This document shows, piece after piece, positions 25,480-33,897 of a stretch of 64,000 nucleotides of DNA. A program made the translations under genes and the position numbers. Each line of letters begins with the position of its first letter. The first letter of the stretch is position 1. The notes below the pieces were generated by a model. The model searched no databases. It was given only the letters and a program-made list of their open reading frames with translations, and was not told the origin of the DNA. Origin of the DNA: Saccharomonospora viridis DSM 43017 (GTDB lineage: Bacteria; Actinomycetota; Actinomycetes; Mycobacteriales; Pseudonocardiaceae); contig NC_013159.1 of NCBI RefSeq assembly GCF_000023865.1, forward strand, positions 1,700,001 through 1,764,000, in the 5' to 3' direction.

Positions 25480-26232
25480 GTGCAATCACTGAAGGACCGG
25501 GTTGCGATTGTGACAGGGGCCAGTCGTGGCATCGGCTTCGGGGTGGCCCGCTCCCTCGTCGACGCCGGCGCGAAAGTGGTCATCACCGCTCGGAAACCGG
25601 ACCCCCTGGCCGAAGCCGTCGAACAGCTGGGTGGGGAGTCGGTGGCGCTCGGTGTGCCCGGCAAGGCCGACGACGTCGACCATCAGGACGAGGTGGTGGA
25701 ACGCGCGCTGGGGACCTTCGGCCGGATCGACTTCCTCGTCAACAACACGGGCATCAACCCGGTCTACGGCCCGATCCTGGACGTGGAGCCCGAGGCGGCC
25801 GCCAAGATCTTCGGTGTGAACGTCCTCGCGCCACTGGCGTGGACGCGGAAAGTGCGGGACGCGTGGATGGGCGAACACGGCGGTGCGATCGTCAACGTGT
25901 CCTCCATCGCCGGACTGCGGGCCTCCCCCAACATCGGCATGTACGGCGTCAGCAAGGCGGCGCTGCTGCGGCTCACCACCGAACTGGCCCAGGAACTCGC
26001 CCCGGCCATCCGCGTGAACGCCGTGGCCCCCGCCGTGGTGAAGACCTCCTTCGCCACAGCGCTGTACGCCGAACGGGAGGACGAGGTGGCCTCCACCTAC
26101 CCGATGAAGCGGCTCGGCGTGCCCTCCGACGTGGCGGGCGCGGTGACGTTCCTGTTGTCGGACGGGGCGGCGTGGATCACTGGGCAGACGCTCGTCGTCG
26201 ACGGCGGTGTCACGCTCGGCGGTGGGCTGTGA
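25480..26232 (+). CDS. SDR-family oxidoreductase
   Basis: 250 residues of classical FabG-like type: VTGASRGIGFGVA near residue 12, NNTG near 88, and catalytic YGVSK near 153. GTG 25480 has TTGGAGAA seven bases upstream; an earlier GTG at 25453 would lie inside the presumed operator. It probably oxidises a hydroxyacyl-CoA or alcohol. The stop overlaps the next SDR start (GTGA), so the two are translated together. Confidence 0.88.
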   Translation: MQSLKDRVAIVTGASRGIGFGVARSLVDAGAKVVITARKPDPLAEAVEQLGGESVALGVPGKADDVDHQDEVVERALGTFGRIDFLVNNTGINPVYGPILDVEPEAAAKIFGVNVLAPLAWTRKVRDAWMGEHGGAIVNVSSIAGLRASPNIGMYGVSKAALLRLTTELAQELAPAIRVNAVAPAVVKTSFATALYAEREDEVASTYPMKRLGVPSDVAGAVTFLLSDGAAWITGQTLVVDGGVTLGGGL

Positions 26233-27020
26233 CAACCGAGACGATCGATCTTGCGGGAGCCGGGGTCGTCGTCACCGGCGGAGGTAAGGGCATCGGAGCG
26301 GCGTTGGCCGCACGGTTCGCCGCCGAGGGTGCCCGAGTGGTCGTCGCCGACCTCGACGGCGACGCCGCATCGGCCGTGGCGGAGCGGGTGGGGGGCACCG
26401 CCGTGGCGGGGGACGCGGCGTCGGCCGAGGGGGTACGCGCGTTGGTGGGCGCGGCTCGCGACGCACTCGGCGAGATCGATCTGTTCTGCGCCAACGCGGG
26501 TATCGCCGTGCCCGGTGGTCCCGACGCTTCAGAGGAGGTGTGGTCGCGGGTCTGGGAGGTCAACGTCATGGCCCACGTCCGCGCCGCCCGGGAACTCCTA
26601 CCGCGTTGGTTGGAACGGGGTCGTGGTCATTTCCTGGCCACCGTCTCCGCCGCGGGGTTGCTGACGAACCTCGGCTCGGCACCGTACTCGGTGACCAAAC
26701 ACGCGGCCCTCGGATTCGCCGAATGGCTTTCGGTGACCTATCGACACCGCGGTATCCGGGTGCAGGCCATCTGCCCCCAGGGAGTGCGCACCGACATGCT
26801 CGCGAACTCGGGGTCGGTGGGCGCGGCACTGCTGGGACCCGGCGCCATCGAACCCGAGCAGGTCGCCGACGTCACCATGGAGGGGTTGCGGGACGGGCGC
26901 TTCCTCATCCTGCCGCATCCCGAGGTCGCCGAGTACTACGCGAACCGGGCCACCCGGACCGAACGCTGGTTGGCCGGCATGAACAAACTGCAACGCAAAC
27001 TCGAGGGCACGGCGGAGTAG
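26229..27020 (+). CDS. SDR-family oxidoreductase
   Basis: 263 residues. VTGGGKGIGAALA near residue 15 binds the nucleotide and APYSVTKHAALGF near 155 contains the catalytic YxxxK. It starts at a GTG overlapping the preceding SDR stop; the frame is open further upstream, but that part lies antisense-like inside the first SDR and is arginine-rich. C-terminal residues (LPHPEVAEYYANRATRTERW) match SDRs often encoded with acyl-CoA dehydrogenases and TetR genes in actinomycetes. Substrate unknown. Confidence 0.88.
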   Translation: MTTETIDLAGAGVVVTGGGKGIGAALAARFAAEGARVVVADLDGDAASAVAERVGGTAVAGDAASAEGVRALVGAARDALGEIDLFCANAGIAVPGGPDASEEVWSRVWEVNVMAHVRAARELLPRWLERGRGHFLATVSAAGLLTNLGSAPYSVTKHAALGFAEWLSVTYRHRGIRVQAICPQGVRTDMLANSGSVGAALLGPGAIEPEQVADVTMEGLRDGRFLILPHPEVAEYYANRATRTERWLAGMNKLQRKLEGTAE

Positions 27021-27063
27021 CTCACCTGGTCGTCGAGCGGTGACGTCGGTGACGTCCAGGGGC

Positions 27064-27081
27064 GGATCGGCCGATCGGTAT
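27064..27081. promoter_or_regulatory. Candidate operator of the second TetR regulator
   Basis: Read on the minus strand, this 18-mer begins ATACCGA and matches 13 of 18 positions of the perfect palindrome at 32316-32333. It ends ten bases before the TetR GTG, so binding would block that gene's own promoter. Confidence 0.5.
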
Positions 27082-27090
27082 GCTCACCAC

Positions 27091-27681
27091 GTGAGTGCTC
27101 CCGAGAGCCGATCCGACGTACAGCGGAGGTTGTTGTCGGCCGCGACGCGACTGTTCGCCGAACACGGTTTCGACCGCACGTCGGTGAGTCAGATCGTCGA
27201 GGCCGCGGGCGTCACCAAAGGCGCCATGTATCACTACTTCCGTTCCAAGGACGATCTGCTCTACGAGATCTACGCGCGGGTGTTGCGGGAGCAGACACGG
27301 CGGTTGGAGGCGCTCGCCGCGAGCGGCGGACCGGTGGCGAAGCGGCTGCACTCGATCGCCTCGGACGTGGTGGTCAGCACCATCGCCAACCTCGACGACG
27401 CCACGATCTTCTTCCAGTCCCTGCACCAGTTGGACCCGGTGATGCGCAAGACGGTGCGTGCGGAACGACGCCGTTACCACGAACGGTTCCGAGGTCTCAT
27501 CGAGGAAGGGCAGCGCACGGGGGAGTTCCGTGCGGACAAACCCGCCGAGATCATCGTCGATTTCTTCTTCGGCGCGGTGCACCATCTGGCCTACTGGTAC
27601 CGCCCCAGCGGGGAACTGTCGGCACAGCAGGTCGGCGATCACTTCGCCGACCTGCTGCTCGACTCCCTCCGACCGCGCTGA
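27091..27681 (+). CDS. TetR-family transcriptional regulator
   Basis: 196 residues. The helix-turn-helix domain (RRLLSAATRLFAEHGFDRTS, then IVEAAGVTKGAMYHYF) covers residues ~10-57, with a TetR_C ligand domain after it. GTG 27091 was chosen over an earlier GTG at 27040 because the latter would span the operator-like site. It is convergent with the acyl-CoA dehydrogenase operon; the matching palindrome upstream of that operon's first gene (32316-32333) makes it the likely repressor, probably sensing an acyl-CoA. Confidence 0.88.
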   Translation: MSAPESRSDVQRRLLSAATRLFAEHGFDRTSVSQIVEAAGVTKGAMYHYFRSKDDLLYEIYARVLREQTRRLEALAASGGPVAKRLHSIASDVVVSTIANLDDATIFFQSLHQLDPVMRKTVRAERRRYHERFRGLIEEGQRTGEFRADKPAEIIVDFFFGAVHHLAYWYRPSGELSAQQVGDHFADLLLDSLRPR

Positions 27682-27700
27682 ATCCGCCGTCAGGACAGCG

Positions 27701-28852
27701 TCAGGACACTGGAAGGTCCACCACCTCGGCGAGACGCGCGCGGTGCCGGCCCGGTGTGCCGAGTGCGAGCTGGTCGGCTTTGGCTCGCTTGAGATACAGG
27801 TGTGCGGGATGCTCCCAGGTCATGCCGATGCCACCGTGCAGTTGGATCGTCTCCTCGGCGGCGTGGACGGCCACGGTCGCGCAGTAGGACTGCGCCACGG
27901 CCACGGCCACCTCGACGTCCGAGTCCGAGCCGAACGGATCCGGTCCGGCGAGTACGTCGGCGGCGTAGCGGGCGGCGGCACGAGCCGCCACCAGCTCGAG
28001 CCACACGTCGGCGAGGCGGTGCTTGAGCGCCTGGAACGAGCCCACGGGCCTGCCGAACTGGTGGCGCTCCTGCACGTACGCCACCGTGGTGTCCAGGCAC
28101 CACTGCGTCACCCCCACCTGTTCGGAGGCGAGCAGGCCCGCCGCCATCAGCAGTCCCTGCCGCAGCGCGGTGACCGCTTCCTGTCCCTCGGCCAGCGGCC
28201 GCGCCGGGGCCTGCCGTATCGTCACGTCGCTGACCCGGCGGGTGAGGTCGAAGGACACCACCTCGGTGATGTCCACCCCGGAGTGACCGGTATCCACTTC
28301 GTACAGACCTTGACCGTCGGGGCCGACGGCGGGGACCACGAGCACGTCGGCCACCGAGGCGTCGGCGACCGTGGTGATCGTTCCGTCGAGGACGACACCG
28401 TCGGGGCCGGCCACGGCGCGTACCGTCGTGGGGAACGCCGCTTCCGGAGCGGTGGACAACGGAACGGCGAGAGCCCCCGTCGCCTCACCCGTCGCGAGTC
28501 GTCGCAGCAGCGCGGCCACGTGTTCGGCGGCGGTGTCGGCCCGCAGCAACACCGACGTCGTCAGCACGGCACTGCCCAGAAACGGTACGGGAGCCACGCT
28601 ACGTCCCAGCTCCTCCAGCACGAGGGCGGTCTCCCTGGAGGACACACCCTGGCCGCCGAGTCGCTCCGGAACCGGTAACCCCGCCAGCCCCAACTCGGCC
28701 GACAATGTCCGCCACAGCGACATGTCATAGGGCTCGTCGCCATCGGCCCGGGCCACGAGCGAGGACGGCGCGCAGTGGTCGGAGAGCACGTTCCGCAACG
28801 TCGCGCGCAGATCGCTTTCCACATCGGAGTACAGCAAGTCGGGGGTGCTCAC
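27701..28852 (-). CDS. Acyl-CoA dehydrogenase (divergent type)
   Basis: 383 residues. The C-terminal half is well preserved (ERHQFGRPVGSFQALKHRLAD and EETIQLHGGIGMTWEHPAHLYLKR), while the central FAD/acyl segment lacks the usual ITEP motif. This pattern is typical of the partner subunit in heteromeric alpha2beta2 actinobacterial acyl-CoA dehydrogenases, where only one chain is fully catalytic. It overlaps the ACAD upstream by four bases (GTGA), consistent with a heterocomplex. GTG 28852 has GAAGGA upstream; an ATG at 28870 is an alternative. Confidence 0.85.
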   Translation of the reverse strand: MSTPDLLYSDVESDLRATLRNVLSDHCAPSSLVARADGDEPYDMSLWRTLSAELGLAGLPVPERLGGQGVSSRETALVLEELGRSVAPVPFLGSAVLTTSVLLRADTAAEHVAALLRRLATGEATGALAVPLSTAPEAAFPTTVRAVAGPDGVVLDGTITTVADASVADVLVVPAVGPDGQGLYEVDTGHSGVDITEVVSFDLTRRVSDVTIRQAPARPLAEGQEAVTALRQGLLMAAGLLASEQVGVTQWCLDTTVAYVQERHQFGRPVGSFQALKHRLADVWLELVAARAAARYAADVLAGPDPFGSDSDVEVAVAVAQSYCATVAVHAAEETIQLHGGIGMTWEHPAHLYLKRAKADQLALGTPGRHRARLAEVVDLPVS

Positions 28853-30060
28853 CGGGGCAGGTCCTTCCATGCGACGTCCTTGTCCGTCCTCGGTTCGGCG
28901 GGAAGCCCGAGGACACGTTCGGCGATGATGTTGCGCAACACCTCGGAGGTGCCGCCCTCGATGGAATTGCCCTTGGCCCGCAGGTAGCGGTACCCCGCTT
29001 CCCGGCCGACGAAGTCGACCAGTTCGGGCCGCCGCAACGACCAGTCGTCGTAGCGCAACCCCTCCTCGCCCAGCAGTTCGAGTTCGAGCCCCGACAGCTG
29101 TTGAGCCAGGCGGGCGAAGGCGAGTTTCATGCCGGACCCCTCGGGGCCCGGTTCACCCGCGGCGAGTTGCTGACGCAGCCGTATCCCCGCGAGTCGGAAC
29201 GCCTCCTGCTCGACCCACAGGCGCAGCAGCCGTTCGTGCAGTTCGGCGGTGCGTAGCTCGGGGCGTTGCCGCCAGGTGTGCGCGACCTTGCCCAACATGC
29301 CGCTCTCCCGGGGCGCGGCGTTGCCGCCGATGGCCACCCGTTCGTTCATCAGGGTCGTCTGCGCGACCCGCCACCCGTCTCCGACCGGGCCGAGTCGATG
29401 CGCGTCGGGGATGCGTACCTCGGTGAGGAACACCTCGTTGAACTCGGCCTCCCCGGTGATCTGTCGCAGTGGCCGGACCTCCACACCGGGATCGGTCATG
29501 TCGCACACGAAATAGGTGAGGCCCCGGTGCTTGGGCACGTCCGGGTCGGTGCGGGCCAGCAGGATCGCCCAGCGCGCGTTGTGCGCCGAGGACGTCCACA
29601 CTTTCTGTCCGGTGACGATCCAGTCGCCCTTCTCGTCCTGCACGGCACGGGTGGCCAACGCCGCCAGGTCCGAGCCGGCTCCGGGTTCGCTGAACAACTG
29701 GCACCAGATCTCCTCTCCGGTCCACAACGGACGGAGGAAGCGGCGTTTCTGGTCCTCGGTGCCGACGGCGAGGATCGTGGGCGCGGCCATGCCGAGCCCG
29801 ATGCCGTTGCGGCGAGGGTCGTTGTCCGGGGCGTTCGCCGCGGCGAATTCGGCCTCGACCACCGACTGCAGTTCCCGTGCCAGGCCGAGCCCACCGAGCC
29901 CGACGGGGAAGTGCACCCACGCCAGGCCCGCGTCGAAGCGGGCGCGGAGGAACTCCAGCCGTTCGGTGGTGGCCGGATCGTGTTCGGTGAGGAACGCGGC
30001 CACGCGACGACGTAATTCGTCGGCGTCCGTTCCGGTGGTGTCGTTCGGGGTCGTCGCCAT
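28849..30060 (-). CDS. Acyl-CoA dehydrogenase
   Basis: 403 residues, FadE-like, with FSEPGAGSDLAAL near residue 120 and the C-terminal SIEGGTSEVLRNIIAERVLG signature of full-length ACADs. Paired with the divergent ACAD downstream (four-base overlap), it would be the catalytic chain of a heteromer acting on a bulky or long acyl-CoA. The ATG at 30060 overlaps the upstream stop by one base; the frame continues upstream as an arginine-rich shadow of the previous gene. Confidence 0.87.
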   Translation of the reverse strand: MATTPNDTTGTDADELRRRVAAFLTEHDPATTERLEFLRARFDAGLAWVHFPVGLGGLGLARELQSVVEAEFAAANAPDNDPRRNGIGLGMAAPTILAVGTEDQKRRFLRPLWTGEEIWCQLFSEPGAGSDLAALATRAVQDEKGDWIVTGQKVWTSSAHNARWAILLARTDPDVPKHRGLTYFVCDMTDPGVEVRPLRQITGEAEFNEVFLTEVRIPDAHRLGPVGDGWRVAQTTLMNERVAIGGNAAPRESGMLGKVAHTWRQRPELRTAELHERLLRLWVEQEAFRLAGIRLRQQLAAGEPGPEGSGMKLAFARLAQQLSGLELELLGEEGLRYDDWSLRRPELVDFVGREAGYRYLRAKGNSIEGGTSEVLRNIIAERVLGLPAEPRTDKDVAWKDLPR

Positions 30061-31268
30061 CACAGGTACCTCTTCAGCTCTCGCCGGGCCAAGGAACGTT
30101 TGTGCACCTCGTCGGGGCCGTCGGCGAGCCGCAACGTGCGCACCGCCGCCCACAGCGAGGCGAGGGGGAAGTCCTGGCTCACCCCGGCCGCGCCGTGCAC
30201 CTGGATGGCCTTGTCGAGGATCCACTCCACGGTCCGGGGCGTGGCGATCTTGATGGCCTGGATCTCGGTGTGGGCGCCCTTGTTGCCCACCGTGTCCATC
30301 AGCCACGCGGTCTTCAGCACCAGTTGGCGCAGCTGTTCCACCCGCACCCGGGACTCGGCGATCCAGTCCTGGACCACGCCCTGCTCGGACAGGGGTTTAC
30401 CGAACGCGACCCGCGCGACCGCGCGGCGGCACATCAGTTCGATGGCGCGTTCGGCCATGCCGATGGCGCGCATGCAGTGATGGATGCGGCCGGGGCCGAG
30501 TCTGGCCTGCGCTATGGCGAAGCCGTCCCCCTCCCCGCCGATGATGTTGTCGGCGGGGACACGCACCCGGTCGAAGACGATCTCGGCGTGTCCGCTGGAT
30601 TCCTCGTCGCCGTAACCGAACACGGTCATCGCCCGTTTCACGTGCACCCCGGGGGTGTCCCGGGGCACGAGCACCATGCTCTGTTGGCGATGCGGTTCGG
30701 CGTCCGGGTCGGTCTTGCCCATGACGATGAAGATCCGACAGCGCGGGTTCATCGCACCGGAGATGAACCACTTGCGACCGGTGATCACGTATTCCTCGCC
30801 GTCCCGCTCGATGCGGGTACCGATGTTGCGCGCGTCGGAGGAGGCCACGTCGGGCTCCGTCATGGCGAAGGCCGAGCGGATCTCACCGTCCAGCAACGGT
30901 TGCAGCCATTGCTGCTGTTGCCGTGGGGTGCCGAACTCCGCCAGCAGTTCCATGTTGCCGGTGTCGGGTGCCGCGCAGTTGGTGACGAGCGGTGCGATGT
31001 GCGGGCTGCGGCCGGTGATCTCGGCCAGGGGGGCGTACTGGAGATTGGTCAGTCCCGCACCGTGTTCGCCGGGCAGGAACAGGTTCCACAGTCCCCGCTT
31101 CCGGGCCTCGGCCTTGAGCTCCTCGATGATCGGAGGAGTGGCCCATGGATCGTCGGTGACCCGGGTCTGCTCGGCGAGGACGGGTTCGGCGGGATAGACG
31201 TGCTCGTCCATGAACGCGAGCAACTTCTCGCGATACCGTTCGGTGGTGGCGTCGTAGGCGAAGTCCAT
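30060..31268 (-). CDS. Acyl-CoA dehydrogenase (ACAD10/11-like)
   Basis: 402 residues. AMTEPDVASSDARNIG near residue 132 and KAIQVHGAAGVSQDFPLA near 350 match the ACAD10/ACAD11 and LvaC group. It directly follows an APH-fold kinase gene, sharing one base. In mammals ACAD10/11 carry both modules in one chain, and in Pseudomonas putida LvaA/LvaC are separate proteins; the kinase phosphorylates a 4-hydroxyacyl-CoA and the dehydrogenase-fold protein removes the phosphate to leave an enoyl-CoA. The same two-step chemistry is plausible here. Confidence 0.87.
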   Translation of the reverse strand: MDFAYDATTERYREKLLAFMDEHVYPAEPVLAEQTRVTDDPWATPPIIEELKAEARKRGLWNLFLPGEHGAGLTNLQYAPLAEITGRSPHIAPLVTNCAAPDTGNMELLAEFGTPRQQQQWLQPLLDGEIRSAFAMTEPDVASSDARNIGTRIERDGEEYVITGRKWFISGAMNPRCRIFIVMGKTDPDAEPHRQQSMVLVPRDTPGVHVKRAMTVFGYGDEESSGHAEIVFDRVRVPADNIIGGEGDGFAIAQARLGPGRIHHCMRAIGMAERAIELMCRRAVARVAFGKPLSEQGVVQDWIAESRVRVEQLRQLVLKTAWLMDTVGNKGAHTEIQAIKIATPRTVEWILDKAIQVHGAAGVSQDFPLASLWAAVRTLRLADGPDEVHKRSLARRELKRYL

Positions 31269-32284
31269 CAGTCCTCCTTGAGAACGGTGTTTCCGCGCGC
31301 CACCAGTGGTGCGACACTCGCTCCGAGGCGTTCGAAGCCCTCTCCGACGGTCTTGCCCTGGCTGAACCGGTAGTAGATGCCCTCCAGGATCACGGCGAGC
31401 TTGAAGAACGCGAACCCGAGATACCAGTTCAGTGCGGAGGTGTCCCGTCCGGACGTGTTCGTGTAACGCGCGATGAGGTCGTCGACGGAGGGAAAGCCCG
31501 GCGCGGTGGCCACACTGCTGACCTCCTCGCCCAGTGCCTCCCCTTCGGTGTAGGCGATCAGCAGGGCGATGTCGGTGAGCGGGTCACCGAGCGTGGACAT
31601 CTCCCAGTCCAGTACGGCGGTGATGGTGTCGTCGTCGGAGACGAGGAGGTTGTCGAGCCGGTAGTCCCCGTGCACGATCGTGGGTTGCGGGGACGCAGGC
31701 AGTCGGACCCCCAGTCGCTCCCGGAGCTCGTCGATCCCCGGGATGTCGCGGCTGCGGGAGGCGTCGAGCTGTTTGCCCCACCGCCGCAACTGTCGTTCCA
31801 GGAAGCCTTCGGGCCTGCCGAAGTCGGCGAGCCCCACCGCGACGTGGTCGACGGCGTGCAGTTCGGCCAGGGTGTCGATCATCGCCTCGGCGATGCGGCG
31901 TGTCCGTTCGGCGCCCAACGGGACGAGTTGGTCCCGATGCCGGTAAGGGGTGCCTTCGACGTAGTCCATCACGTAGAAGGGTGCGCCGAGCACGGAGGCG
32001 TCGTCGCACAGCAGCACGGTGGGCGGTACGGGGACCGAGGTGGAGGCGAGGGCGCTGATGACGGTGTGCTCGCGGCGCATGTCGTGCGCGGTGGGCAGTA
32101 CATGGCCCAGTGGTGGACGGCGGACCACCCAGCGGTGGGTGCCGTCGTCGACGATGTAGGTGAGGTTCGACCGACCTCCTTCGATCACCCGGCCGCGCAG
32201 GGGACCGGTGAGCAGGCCCGGCCGTTCCCGCTCGAGGTGGGCGCGCAGCCGGTCCAGATCGAGGCCCGGCGGGTTCTCACTCAT
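31268..32284 (-). CDS. APH-fold phosphotransferase, hydroxyacyl-CoA kinase-like
   Basis: 338 residues with the aminoglycoside-phosphotransferase fold: GGRSNLTYIV nucleotide loop near residue 35, WVVRRPP with the lysine/arginine position, catalytic HGDYRLDNLL near 213 and metal-binding DWEMSTLGDPL near 235. Neighbouring acyl-CoA dehydrogenases make antibiotic resistance unlikely and fit the LvaA/ACAD10-11 kinase module acting on 4-hydroxyacyl-CoA. First gene of the leftward four-gene operon, with a perfect palindrome 32 bases upstream of the start. GAGGTCTC precedes the ATG. Confidence 0.85.
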   Translation of the reverse strand: MSENPPGLDLDRLRAHLERERPGLLTGPLRGRVIEGGRSNLTYIVDDGTHRWVVRRPPLGHVLPTAHDMRREHTVISALASTSVPVPPTVLLCDDASVLGAPFYVMDYVEGTPYRHRDQLVPLGAERTRRIAEAMIDTLAELHAVDHVAVGLADFGRPEGFLERQLRRWGKQLDASRSRDIPGIDELRERLGVRLPASPQPTIVHGDYRLDNLLVSDDDTITAVLDWEMSTLGDPLTDIALLIAYTEGEALGEEVSSVATAPGFPSVDDLIARYTNTSGRDTSALNWYLGFAFFKLAVILEGIYYRFSQGKTVGEGFERLGASVAPLVARGNTVLKED

Positions 32285-32315
32285 GAGACCTCCTCGTCAC
32301 GGTGGACACGGCTCG

Positions 32316-32333
32316 ATACCGACCGGTCGGTAT
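32316..32333. promoter_or_regulatory. TetR operator of the kinase/ACAD operon
   Basis: ATACCGACCGGTCGGTAT is a perfect 18-bp palindrome. It stands in the 93-base gap between the maoC stop and the kinase start, upstream of the leftward operon. A related site precedes the TetR gene at 27091, five kilobases away at the other end of the operon. Confidence 0.65.
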
Positions 32334-32377
32334 GGGGACCGGGAGGCGGTATGAGCCGTGTCCACCAGGGTTCGTTC

Positions 32378-32839
32378 CTAGGGCACCAGCAGCGCGACGG
32401 TCTCGGCGACGCAGGCGGGTTTCTCCGCGCCCTCGATCTCGATGGTCCACCGTACGACGGCCTGCTTGCCGTTCGGTGTGTCGGTGACGGACACGAGTTC
32501 GGCGCTGGCCCTGATGCGGGATCCGACGGTCACCGGCTGCGGGAACCGCACCTTGTTGAGGCCGTAGTTGATCCCCATGCGCAAGCCCTCGACGCGGTAG
32601 ATGTCCGCGCCCAGCTTCGGGATCAGCGACAGCGTGAGGTAGCCGTGGGCGATGGTCGTGCCGAACGGCCCCTTGGCGGCCTTCTCCGTGTCCACGTGGA
32701 TCCACTGGTGATCGCCCGTGGCATCGGCGAAGAGGTTGACCTGCTCCTGGGTGATCGTGTGCCACTGCCCGGTGCCCAGCGATTCGCCCACGGCACCGGC
32801 GAACTCGTCGAGATCGGCGAAAACACGTGTGCTGCTCAT
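32378..32839 (-). CDS. MaoC-family enoyl-CoA hydratase
   Basis: 153-residue single hot-dog protein. FADATGDHQWIHVD near residue 37 is the hydratase-2 motif with catalytic Asp and His, followed by GTTIAHGYLTLSL. It hydrates a 2-enoyl-CoA to a 3-hydroxyacyl-CoA. It overlaps the upstream fabG-like gene by four bases (ATGA), so hydratase and 3-hydroxyacyl dehydrogenase steps are coupled. Confidence 0.9.
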   Translation of the reverse strand: MSSTRVFADLDEFAGAVGESLGTGQWHTITQEQVNLFADATGDHQWIHVDTEKAAKGPFGTTIAHGYLTLSLIPKLGADIYRVEGLRMGINYGLNKVRFPQPVTVGSRIRASAELVSVTDTPNGKQAVVRWTIEIEGAEKPACVAETVALLVP

Positions 32840-33597
32840 GCCTTCGGACCACCCGCGACGTAGATGACCTGCCCGGACACGAACGACGCCTCGTCGCTCA
32901 CCAGGAACGACACCACGTTCGCGATGTCGGAGGGCTTACCCACCCTGCGCACCGGGATCTCGGCGGCGGCGGCCTTCTTGAACTCCTCGAACGGGACCCC
33001 GAGACGTTCGGCCGTGGCCGCGGTCATGTCGGTCTCGATGAAACCGGGCGCGATCGCGTTGACGGTGACGCCGAACTTGCCGAGTTCGATGGCCAGCGTC
33101 TTGGTGAAACCCTGCAGCCCCGCCTTGGCCGCGGCGTAGTTGGCCTGCCCCCGATTGCCCAGGGCCGAGGTGCTGGACAGGTTGACGATGCGTCCCCAGT
33201 TCTGCTGGGTCATGTACTTCTGCGCGGCACGGCTCATGAGGAAGGAACCCCGCAGATGCACGTTCATCACCGAGTCCCAATCGGACTCGGTCATCTTGAA
33301 CAGCAGGTTGTCCCGGGTGATGCCCGCGTTGTTCACGAGCACGGTCGGCGCGCCCAGTTCGTCGGCCACGGTGGCGACGGCCGCGTCTACCGCCTCGGAG
33401 TCACTGACGTCGACACCCACGCCGATCGCTCGGCCGCCGTCAGCGGTGATCGCCTCGGCGGCGGTCTTGACCGCGGCTTCGTCGAGGTCGGCCAGGGCGA
33501 CGGCGAATCCGTCCGAGGCCAGCCGCGTCGCGATGGCCGAGCCGATGCCACGTCCCGCTCCGGTGACGATGGCGACCCGGGAAGGGGAGTCGGTCAC
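32836..33597 (-). CDS. FabG-like 3-oxoacyl reductase / 3-hydroxyacyl-CoA dehydrogenase
   Basis: 253 residues, a complete classical SDR: VTGAGRGIGSAIA near residue 12, NNAGITRDNL near 91, catalytic YAAAKAG near 158 and the SGQVIYVAGG terminus. FabG homologues reduce 3-oxoacyl chains or, in degradation clusters like this, oxidise 3-hydroxyacyl-CoA with NAD. GTG 33597 has GAGGAGGATCAA upstream. The TAAGC-N4-GCTTA dyad lies 41 bases upstream of the start, matching the site at the TetR/SDR promoter. Confidence 0.9.
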   Translation of the reverse strand: MTDSPSRVAIVTGAGRGIGSAIATRLASDGFAVALADLDEAAVKTAAEAITADGGRAIGVGVDVSDSEAVDAAVATVADELGAPTVLVNNAGITRDNLLFKMTESDWDSVMNVHLRGSFLMSRAAQKYMTQQNWGRIVNLSSTSALGNRGQANYAAAKAGLQGFTKTLAIELGKFGVTVNAIAPGFIETDMTAATAERLGVPFEEFKKAAAAEIPVRRVGKPSDIANVVSFLVSDEASFVSGQVIYVAGGPKA

Positions 33598-33637
33598 TTG
33601 ATCCTCCTCGTTGAGTGAGCCTGTCCTCGCTATCGAG

Positions 33638-33651
33638 TAAGCGTGCGCTTA
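33638..33651. promoter_or_regulatory. TetR operator copy 2 (TAAGC-N4-GCTTA)
   Basis: TAAGC-GTGC-GCTTA, a perfect dyad identical in both half-sites to the one at 25446-25459, upstream of the leftward fabG/maoC pair. This links the two promoters to one TetR regulator. Confidence 0.6.
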
Positions 33652-33897
33652 GCACCGTACCAGGGATCGCCCGGGTTGGGGATGAGATCGTTTGCGTACG
33701 CGAACCGGCTGTCGAACGGCGTCGTGAAACAGTCGGCGGCCCCTTCCCCCCTCGCACGGTGACCGTCTCAGGCGGCATCGGCGAAGTCAGCTGGTCTCAG
33801 GTGGAGCCACGAGAGTCAGGGCACCGGCGACGGCGGTGACACGCTGTGGTGACGCCGTGGCCGCGGAATGTCTCGACGACGGCCACGGCGGGAGCCG
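33652..33897. other. Gap between fabG-like promoter and the J-domain gene end
   Basis: About 250 bases with no supported gene. Short frames here have no ribosome site and no family resemblance. The leftward fabG promoter probably occupies the first 60 bases. Confidence 0.4.

Noticed and set aside
31268-32284. Aminoglycoside resistance gene
   Set aside because: The APH fold is present, but the coupling to acyl-CoA dehydrogenases fits an acyl-CoA-related kinase better.
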